Shown: piece by piece, positions 34,323 to 39,967 of the stretch
How positions within the stretch are numbered: the first letter of the stretch is position 1
Layout of the letters: each line of letters begins with the position of its first letter
Assembly (NCBI GenBank): GCA_964481825.1
Contig: CAYZUE010000007.1
Coordinates: 1 to 39,967 of the forward strand
DNA: 39,967 nt
Direction: 5' to 3'
From: CAYZUE01 sp964481825
GTDB lineage: Archaea > Hydrothermarchaeota > Hydrothermarchaeia > Hydrothermarchaeales > JALUUU01
Notes under the pieces: model-generated
What the model was told of the DNA's origin: nothing
The model's database searches: none
Seen by the model: the letters and a program-made list of their open reading frames with translations, nothing else
Position numbers and translations under genes: made by a program

Positions 34323-35246
34323 ATGAGAAATGCGTACGTGGATACTATATACAACTTAGCGAAGAATAACCGCCAGATTATGTCCTTAAATGCAGACATA
34401 GGTGCAATTGTTTTTGATAAATTTCGAGAGGATTTTCCTGATCAATTTATAAATACCGGGGTTGCTGAATCCAATATGATTAGTGTAGCTGCGGGATTAG
34501 CTCATTGTGGAAAAATTCCATTTACTTATACAATAATACCTTTTATTACAATGCGAACCTATGAACAAATAAAAAATGATGTATGTTTACAGAATACAAA
34601 TGTAAAAATCGTTGGAGTTGGAGCAGGACTTGTTTATAGCACTCTAGGACCAACTCATCATGCTCTCGAAGATATTGCAATAATGAAAGTCTTACCAAAC
34701 ATGAAAATCATTTCTCCCGCTGATCCAATAGAAGCTAAAAAGGCGACATTAGAAATAGCTGAAATTAAAGGACCCGTATATCTTAGGTTAGGTACAGCGG
34801 GAGAGCCGACGATATATGAAAACGATTACGAATTTATTATGGATAGAGGCATTGAACTAAAAACTGGAGAAGATGCTACGATTATAACTACTGGCTCAAT
34901 TACTCATGACGTTTTAATCGCTGCCAAGGAGTTAGAGCAAGATAACATTTCAGTTAGGGTAATTAATATTAATACAATCAAACCTATAGATAAAAAGATT
35001 ATTCTTAAGGCTGCTAGAGAAACCGGAACGATCCTAACTGTTGAAGAACATTATATAGAAGGTGGTTTTGGCAGTAGCGTGGCAAGTGTTATTCTAGAAG
35101 AAAATATGAGTCAAATTAAATTTAAACGTTTAGGAATCCAGGACTATTTTTGCTCATTTTATGGCAATCATGAAGAATTAAAAAGTCATTATGGAATTGG
35201 TAAATATGATATTATAAGAGAGGTAAAAAATCTTTACAAATCATGA
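34323..35246 (+). CDS. Transketolase, C-terminal (pyrimidine-binding) subunit
   Basis: The 307-residue product is the second part of a split transketolase. Its pyrimidine-binding domain shows NADIGAIVFDKF, NTGVAESNMISVAAGLA with the ThDP-activating glutamate (E49), and GPTHHALEDIAIMK. The C-terminal domain has TVEEHYIEGGFGS. The gene begins 6 bases after the N-terminal subunit, as needed for a matched heterodimer. Its stop overlaps the next ORF. With the transaldolase at 37311 it could feed sedoheptulose 7-phosphate to GmhA. A role in adding a two-carbon branch to a sugar nucleotide cannot be excluded. Confidence 0.9.
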   Translation: MRNAYVDTIYNLAKNNRQIMSLNADIGAIVFDKFREDFPDQFINTGVAESNMISVAAGLAHCGKIPFTYTIIPFITMRTYEQIKNDVCLQNTNVKIVGVGAGLVYSTLGPTHHALEDIAIMKVLPNMKIISPADPIEAKKATLEIAEIKGPVYLRLGTAGEPTIYENDYEFIMDRGIELKTGEDATIITTGSITHDVLIAAKELEQDNISVRVININTIKPIDKKIILKAARETGTILTVEEHYIEGGFGSSVASVILEENMSQIKFKRLGIQDYFCSFYGNHEELKSHYGIGKYDIIREVKNLYKS

Positions 35247-35250
35247 GGTG
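35245..35250 (+). promoter_or_regulatory. Shine-Dalgarno GAGGTG favouring the GTG start at 35261
   Basis: GAGGTG overlaps the stop of the transketolase C subunit and lies 10 bases before GTG 35261. The upstream ATG 35243 has no such element and would add six residues before the normal family start. Confidence 0.55.
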
Positions 35251-35260
35251 TTTGAAAATA

Positions 35261-36100
35261 GTGAAGAAAATATTGCTATTAGGAAATACGGGTAAAATGG
35301 GCGTTGCTCTGAAAGATATTTTTGATGGAGACTACAAAATAATAGGCAAAAATAGCAGTGATTTTAATGCTACAAGATTTATAGAAGTTCAGGAATTAAT
35401 AGAAGAGAATACACCAGACATAGTTATGAATACTGTTGCATATTTGGGAATAGATCCATCTGAAAAAGATCCTGAAAATGCTTTTAGACTAAACTCACTC
35501 TATCCAAAATTGTTAGCTGAACTCTCAATTAGAAAAGATTTTATACTGGTCCATTTTAGTACTGATGCTGTTTTTAATGATAAAAAAAGAGATTTTTATG
35601 TTGAAAACGATGCTCCCCACCCCCTTAATATTTATGGAATGACAAAATATGGGGGAGATTGTTTTATCCAAGCAATTGCAAACAGATATTACATAATTAG
35701 ACTTTCAATTCTTTTTGGGATGACTACTAAAATTACACAGTTTGTAGAGAAAATGCTTCAGAAAGTTGAAGAGGGACAAGAAACATTAAAAATTTCTAAT
35801 GACATTATTTGCTCACCAACTTATAATAAGGATGTGGCACTTGAAGTGAGAAGCATATTGGAGGAAACACGCCCATTTGGTTTATATCACGTAGCTAATG
35901 AGGGAAAAGCCTCTTTATACGATCTAATGTCAGAAATAATTAAAAATTTAAATCATAACATTCAAGTAGAAAAGGCATCTTATACCGACTTTCCTTTTCT
36001 GGGGCAAAAAAATACTTATACACCAATTAAATCAGAAAAAATAGATTCATTAAGACCTTGGAAAGATGCTGTTAAAGAATACTGCAATAAAATAAAATGA
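35261..36100 (+). CDS. RmlD-like NAD(P)-dependent sugar-nucleotide reductase
   Basis: The 279-residue protein belongs to the dTDP-4-dehydrorhamnose reductase (RmlD) branch of the SDR superfamily. It starts MKKILLLGNTGKMGVALKD with the Rossmann glycines. It then has TVAYLGIDPSEKDPENAF, the HFSTDAVFND serine/threonine motif, and NIYGMTKYGGD with the catalytic YxxxK. YHVANEGKASLYDLM near the end is also typical. RmlD-type enzymes reduce 4-keto 6-deoxy sugars. No RmlA/B/C genes are present, so the substrate is probably not dTDP-rhamnose. A keto-heptose nucleotide is possible. I choose GTG 35261; the alternative is ATG 35243. Confidence 0.82.
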   Translation: MKKILLLGNTGKMGVALKDIFDGDYKIIGKNSSDFNATRFIEVQELIEENTPDIVMNTVAYLGIDPSEKDPENAFRLNSLYPKLLAELSIRKDFILVHFSTDAVFNDKKRDFYVENDAPHPLNIYGMTKYGGDCFIQAIANRYYIIRLSILFGMTTKITQFVEKMLQKVEEGQETLKISNDIICSPTYNKDVALEVRSILEETRPFGLYHVANEGKASLYDLMSEIIKNLNHNIQVEKASYTDFPFLGQKNTYTPIKSEKIDSLRPWKDAVKEYCNKIK

Positions 36101-36121
36101 GAAATTATAAGGAAGATTCCA

Positions 36122-37207
36122 ATGGCAGATAAATATTTGATGGATGGACATAAACTTAATTGGCATCAAGATAGGATAAATGATTGGTTAAATGGAGAAA
36201 GGATACCCCCTATCCACATTGATGTTGGTCTAAGTAAAGGGTGTAATATTAGGTGTGAGTATTGTTTTGGAGTTTTACAAGGAAATTTCTACAAGAAGGG
36301 AGCCGATATCTTTTTTCCCCGGGAAGCCCTATTACGATATGTAAGAGAAGCAGGAGAAATTGGCGTTAGGTCTATGGCATTTATTGGGGAGGCTGAACCA
36401 CTTTTAAATCCCCACATTTATGAAGCTATTCTAGAAGGGAAAAAAGCGGGTGTTGATATTGCACTGGGGACTAATGGAATACTGTTTGATACAGGAAAAA
36501 GAGGTGAAGATGCATTAAAACATTTAAGCTGGATAAGATTTAACATAAGTGCCGCATCTGATGAAGCATACAGAAGGATCCATGGCAGTAAAGACTTTTC
36601 AACCGCAATTGAAAAAATAAAACATTGTGTTGAAACAAAGAAAAGGAAAAATTTAGGTGTAACTATAGGTCTGCAGATGGTTTTAACCCCAAATAATGTT
36701 GACCAGGCAATTCCTTTGGCTAAACTTGGTAGAGAATTAGGCGTGGATTATTTTGTTATAAAACAGTGCAGCGATACAGTTGTAAATGCCCTAGGTGTGT
36801 TTAACAGACTTAAAGAGTATGACAACTTTTCTGATATTCTCAAGGAAGCTGAGGGTATGAGTAATGAACATTATAATGTGATAGCAAAGTGGAAAAAGAT
36901 TACAAACAAAGGTATTAGAAATTACGACCAATGCCTTGGAGTACCATTCTTACTGTATTCTAGTGGTGATGGAAAATTATATCCTTGTGGAGCATTTTTT
37001 GACTATAAAGAAGAGGAATTTAGAATGGGTAATCTAGTAAAACAATCTTTTAAGGAGATAATTGAAAGTGAACGGTATTGGGATGTAGTAAATAAGGTTA
37101 AAAAAATAAATGTGCATAAAAAATGCTATTCAAACTGCAGAACTCATGCTGTAAATGATTTTTTATGGCAATTAAAACACCCCCCAGAGCATGTCAATTT
37201 TGTATAA
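36122..37207 (+). CDS. Radical SAM/SPASM-type protein, twin B
   Basis: The 361-residue product has CNIRCEYC at 41-48 (C41, C45, C48), FIGEAEPLLNPHIY, LGTNGILFDTG and FNISAASDEAYRRIHG. The C-terminal cysteines occur in NYDQCLGVPF, YPCGAFF and CYSNCRTH. The opening DGHKLNWHQDRINDWLNG and the end HPPEHVNFV match twin A at 32357-33448. A GGAAG element precedes the ATG. Twins A and B flank transketolase and the RmlD-like gene, so they may catalyse successive steps on one sugar. Their exact reaction is unknown. Confidence 0.88.
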   Translation: MADKYLMDGHKLNWHQDRINDWLNGERIPPIHIDVGLSKGCNIRCEYCFGVLQGNFYKKGADIFFPREALLRYVREAGEIGVRSMAFIGEAEPLLNPHIYEAILEGKKAGVDIALGTNGILFDTGKRGEDALKHLSWIRFNISAASDEAYRRIHGSKDFSTAIEKIKHCVETKKRKNLGVTIGLQMVLTPNNVDQAIPLAKLGRELGVDYFVIKQCSDTVVNALGVFNRLKEYDNFSDILKEAEGMSNEHYNVIAKWKKITNKGIRNYDQCLGVPFLLYSSGDGKLYPCGAFFDYKEEEFRMGNLVKQSFKEIIESERYWDVVNKVKKINVHKKCYSNCRTHAVNDFLWQLKHPPEHVNFV

Positions 37208-37298
37208 TAATTCCTCACGGACATGAATATTGATTATGAATCAATAAAAAAATAGTTTAATCTAAAAAAAAAAATTGAACCTATTAAGAGAAGTAAGT

Positions 37299-37304
37299 AG
37301 GAGG
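37299..37304 (+). promoter_or_regulatory. Shine-Dalgarno AGGAGG fixing the start at 37311
   Basis: AGGAGG lies 6 bases before the ATG at 37311, an ideal arrangement. It excludes the TTG at 37275 as the start. Confidence 0.85.
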
Positions 37305-37310
37305 AAAAAA

Positions 37311-37958
37311 ATGAAAATTTTTATTGATAGCGCAAATATTGACGAAATTAGAAAAGCAAATGATTGGGGGATTATTGATGGAGTAACAACTAATCCATCT
37401 CTTGTTGTAAAGGAGAAAAAACAATTTAAAGAACTTGTCCAAGAAATTTTAGGAATAATTGACGGACCAATTAGTGTGGAAGTAATTAGTACAAATGCTG
37501 AAGGAATGATTAAAGAAGCAGTTGAATTATCAGAATTGTCACAGAATATTGTCATAAAAATACCGATGATTCCCGAGGGTTTAAAAGCTTTAAAATCATT
37601 AAATACAACGGATGTAAAAACAAATGTAACTTTAGTATTTTCAATTAATCAAGCAATATTAGCGGCTAAAGCTAAAGCTACGTATGTGAGTCCTTTTATA
37701 GGTAGATTAGATGACCTTGGAAATAATGGAATGCAGGTTGTACAAGATATAATGAAGATTTTTTCGATATACGAATTTAAAAGTAAAATAATAGTGGCAA
37801 GCGTTAGAAGTCCATTACAAGTGATAGAGGCAGCTAAGGTTGGTGCACACGTTTCAACTATCCCCTTTAAGGTAATAGAAATGATGTTTAAACATCCATT
37901 AACGGATATAGGATTGAATAGATTCCTTGAAGATTGGAAATCAAAAAATTCGAAATAA
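37311..37958 (+). CDS. tal: Transaldolase (small TalC/MipB-like type)
   Basis: The 215-residue protein matches the short transaldolase family: MKIFIDSANIDEIRKAN, GVTTNPSLVVKE, IKIPMIPEGLKALKSL with the Schiff-base lysine, TNVTLVFSINQAILAAKAKA and YVSPFIGRLDDLG. Transaldolase exchanges three-carbon units and can form sedoheptulose 7-phosphate from fructose 6-phosphate and erythrose 4-phosphate. The related fructose 6-phosphate aldolase has the same fold, so that activity remains possible. Being next to gmhB and in the same block as transketolase and gmhA points to precursor supply for heptose. Confidence 0.88.
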   Translation: MKIFIDSANIDEIRKANDWGIIDGVTTNPSLVVKEKKQFKELVQEILGIIDGPISVEVISTNAEGMIKEAVELSELSQNIVIKIPMIPEGLKALKSLNTTDVKTNVTLVFSINQAILAAKAKATYVSPFIGRLDDLGNNGMQVVQDIMKIFSIYEFKSKIIVASVRSPLQVIEAAKVGAHVSTIPFKVIEMMFKHPLTDIGLNRFLEDWKSKNSK

Positions 37959-37969
37959 CGGATTGTCCA

Positions 37970-38539
37970 ATGAATCGAGCAGTATTTTTAGATAGGGATG
38001 GTGTTATAACTCAAGATCCTCCTCATTATGCACATAGAATTGATCAACTCAAACTAATACCGCGAACCATTGAAGCTATTAAATTATTAAATAAAAATAA
38101 ATTCAAAGTTATAGTAGTTTCAAACCAATCAGGTGTAGGTAGAGGATATTTTAAGGAAAATAACGTTGACTTATTTAATCGTGCTCTGGAAGAAAAATTA
38201 TATAAATACAATAGTTTTATTGATGCTATATATTATTGCCCTCATCATCCCAAAGCTAAAATTGGTACCTATAGGGTTGAGTGCGATTGTAGAAAGCCTA
38301 AACCAGGAATGCTATTAAAGGGAGCTAATGATTACAATATCAACTTGAAAAAATCATTTATGATAGGGGATAAATGGAGTGATATATTAGCGGGTCAAGC
38401 AGTTGGTTGTAAAACAATTTTAGTACTAACCGGACATGGGAATGATCAACTACAAACAAAAAAATTAAAAGTTGATTTTATTTCAAAAAGATTGTACGAG
38501 AGTGTAGTAGATATTATTATCAATAAGGATTATTCATAA
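37970..38539 (+). CDS. gmhB: GmhB-like heptose bisphosphate phosphatase (HAD family)
   Basis: The 189-residue HAD phosphatase starts MNRAVFLDRDGV, with nucleophile D8 and acid/base D10. It then has VVSNQSGVGRGYF, the zinc loop CPHHP followed by CDCRKPKPGM, and MIGDKWSDILAG with metal-binding aspartates. This combination, including the zinc-binding Cys/His set, is characteristic of GmhB/HisB-type phosphatases that remove the C7 phosphate of heptose 1,7-bisphosphate. The ATG at 37970 gives the normal N-terminus; a TTG at 37934 would add an unlikely extension. It completes the GmhA-HldE-GmhB set. Confidence 0.88.
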   Translation: MNRAVFLDRDGVITQDPPHYAHRIDQLKLIPRTIEAIKLLNKNKFKVIVVSNQSGVGRGYFKENNVDLFNRALEEKLYKYNSFIDAIYYCPHHPKAKIGTYRVECDCRKPKPGMLLKGANDYNINLKKSFMIGDKWSDILAGQAVGCKTILVLTGHGNDQLQTKKLKVDFISKRLYESVVDIIINKDYS

Positions 38540-38849
38540 TTAGATTTGCTCGCATTAATTACATTTTGTGAATTATCGATATCTCTGATACAGATTACTA
38601 TATCTCTCGCTACCCTCAAATTTTTTTAGTTGTTCGAAAAAAAAACAGTTCATAGTCTCTACATTTAACTAGGAAGTGTATTTGGATTTTTATATATTAT
38701 TGATACTGTTTAAATCTTGGAAATCCTTTAACGATCGTGCCTCTCAAATGGTCCGAAACAAAGTGAGGGAGCTGTTGGTACACTACTACCATTGCCAATT
38801 ATGAAAACTTAAATTATTTTCCTACAAATTTTAGTGGGCAACATTAATC
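38540..38849. other. Convergent intergenic region of 310 bases
   Basis: This gap lies between the 3' ends of gmhB (plus strand) and the TIGR04372 gene (minus strand), so it should hold transcription ends for both. A T7 run near 38622 followed by an A9 run could form a weak AT hairpin, but no GC-rich terminator stem is evident. From about 38680 to 38812 one plus frame reads about 43 codons without a start codon. I recognise no protein in it. Confidence 0.5.
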
Positions 38850-39967
38850 CTAGATTAATAACTCCTGATTTTGCCGTAGAAATTTAGTACCGGTGCGAGC
38901 AGGAGAGCCATAACCCCAATAATGTGGTTTATACAAAGAGCGAAACTTGTTTTGAAGCTCTTCATCTTCCTTTGCTGTTTTAAATTTTCCATCTAAACGT
39001 TGATTCATTTCTTTAGCTAAGTCAAGTATCTCATCAGCGGTATTTTCAACCAATACAACACCTGCTTCTGCGAAATCCTGAGAGCGTTGGAATGTACCTA
39101 GTTTAGATTCCATGATTTCACGAAAAGTCAAAAATCTATTATCTTTTATAGACCATACTTTTTTAGGAATAAATAAATCGCCCTTTCTAAGAGGGGTATG
39201 CTGGAAGGTAGCAGTAAAATTGACTTCTGCAACAGGAACGTGAAAAATTGTAGGTAGCGACCATATGCCTGCCGTGTCTCCAAGGGAAAACTTGCATTTA
39301 GCATGTAAGTAGATATCTCCGAAATCGGACCTATATTTGGTTGCATAATCAATGATTTGCGGATTGTTTAAGTCCGGTAGTTTTTTGTTTACTACTTTAC
39401 CAATCCTAATTGCATAGCCCCCTTGGGAGGTGATATATTCAGCAGCTTTCAAATAATTCTCAATATCCGAATCTCTATAATCATGATAACGCCATTTTTC
39501 TCTATCGGAAGAACTATGCTCTTTTTCCAAATACGCAGAATCGCGTGAATGAAAACATACAAACCAAGAATTATCATTAATACCCATTTTTTTTAACAGT
39601 TTTTTACCTTTTTTTTCTTCAGAAGCGGTAAAGTATAGATTTGGCTCGGTATTGTTAAATTCGTAATATTCATTTGTCATACATGGAAGGGGTTCATAAA
39701 AAGGCGACTTATTTAGAGGAGAACTATTTAATATCCTATGAACATGATCATTTTGTATTATGGGGAGTTTTCGCTTGAACATTGTTAATAGCTGTTGATT
39801 AACAGGCTTGCCAGATACCCCTAAATAGAAAATCCCTTCTTTTTCCCTTCTTTTTAATTGAAGTCGCCTTAAAAATAAATCCGTATTGCTGGCTAAGTGA
39901 CCTATTCTTGTATGGATAATCGGAAGTAGCTTTACAAATTTAAAAGGTTTAACTATATAGAGGAAAA
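38850..39967 (-). CDS. TIGR04372-like glycosyltransferase, 5' end beyond the window
   Basis: On the minus strand the frame is open from the right edge to the stop at 38850, giving about 371 visible residues and no certain start. The ATG at 39782 is not the true start, because the frame upstream of it continues with family-like sequence: RIGHLASNTDLFL and then GKPVNQQLLTMFKRKLPI. Further motifs are VCFHSRDSAYLEKEH, YHDYRDSDIENYLKAAEY, YAIRIGK and IIDYATKYRSDFGDIYL. I recognise these as resembling the TIGR04372 glycosyltransferase family of surface polysaccharide loci. Its opposite orientation suggests a separate transcript and that the locus extends to the right. Confidence 0.78.
   Translation of the reverse strand, partial: FLYIVKPFKFVKLLPIIHTRIGHLASNTDLFLRRLQLKRREKEGIFYLGVSGKPVNQQLLTMFKRKLPIIQNDHVHRILNSSPLNKSPFYEPLPCMTNEYYEFNNTEPNLYFTASEEKKGKKLLKKMGINDNSWFVCFHSRDSAYLEKEHSSSDREKWRYHDYRDSDIENYLKAAEYITSQGGYAIRIGKVVNKKLPDLNNPQIIDYATKYRSDFGDIYLHAKCKFSLGDTAGIWSLPTIFHVPVAEVNFTATFQHTPLRKGDLFIPKKVWSIKDNRFLTFREIMESKLGTFQRSQDFAEAGVVLVENTADEILDLAKEMNQRLDGKFKTAKEDEELQNKFRSLYKPHYWGYGSPARTGTKFLRQNQELLI

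Noticed and set aside
35261..36100. dTDP-rhamnose synthesis based on the RmlD-like gene
   Set aside because: No RmlA, RmlB or RmlC gene is present in the window, so a standard rhamnose pathway is not supported here.
38680..38812. Open frame of about 43 codons in the convergent gap, possibly a gene relic
   Set aside because: There is no start codon, no ribosome-binding site and no recognisable family, so it does not meet the standard for a gene.

Overview
This window is about 40 kb of very AT-rich prokaryotic DNA. It carries one long, almost entirely plus-strand block for building an unusual surface glycan (capsule, O-antigen, S-layer or archaellum/flagellum sugar). Genes are packed with short gaps or small overlaps. 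Starts are ATG, GTG or TTG, often behind GGAGG-type Shine-Dalgarno sequences. I cannot settle bacterium versus archaeon. AGA/AGG and ATA codons are heavily used, and transketolase is split into two subunits (known in archaea and in some bacteria). GmhA/GmhB/HldE-type, WbqC-type and TIGR04372-type proteins are better known from bacteria. Seven radical SAM enzymes suggest an anaerobic or microaerobic lifestyle. I saw no tRNA, rRNA, CRISPR array or insertion sequence.

Region by region: (1) 94-4858 holds a GT87-like membrane glycosyltransferase, a DegT-type sugar aminotransferase, a sugar-nucleotide epimerase and a radical SAM/SPASM protein. (2) 4899-9251 is a first nonulosonate-like set: a WbqC-family protein, a short NeuB-like synthase without SAF domain, a PseG/SpsG-like hydrolase, a second DegT aminotransferase and a PIG-L/LmbE deacetylase. 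(3) A minus-strand radical SAM gene (9252-10184) follows with no gap. (4) 10333-23471 is the assembly, export and tailoring part: a GT39-like membrane transferase, a DPM1-like GT2, three B12-binding-type radical SAM proteins, an SpsF-type cytidylyltransferase fused to a large glycosyltransferase-like domain, a PglK/MsbA-like ABC exporter and a large glycosyltransferase-like protein. (5) 23483-29160 is a complete legionaminic-acid cassette in the order legF-legI-legG-legH-legC-legB. A previously hidden 3' relic of a PIG-L deacetylase gene lies between legI and legG. (6) 29242-38539 is a nucleotide-heptose block: an epimerase, an HldE-like enzyme with reversed domain order, GmhA, two paralogous SPASM radical SAM proteins, both halves of transketolase, an RmlD-like reductase, transaldolase and GmhB. 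(7) On the minus strand, a TIGR04372-family glycosyltransferase runs off the right edge.

How the genes work together (inference): sugar donors made in the cytoplasm are CMP-legionaminate, a second CMP-nonulosonate-like sugar, an NDP-heptose and amino/deoxy sugars. They would be modified by radical SAM, deacetylase and acetyltransferase enzymes and joined by the soluble transferases. The product would be flipped by the ABC exporter, and the GT-C membrane enzymes would extend it from polyprenyl-phosphate sugars, perhaps made by the DPM1-like enzyme. The transketolase and transaldolase genes could supply sedoheptulose 7-phosphate locally, which would make the heptose route self-contained. No initiating phosphoglycosyl transferase, Wzx, Wzy or oligosaccharyltransferase is visible, so the locus probably continues outside the window.
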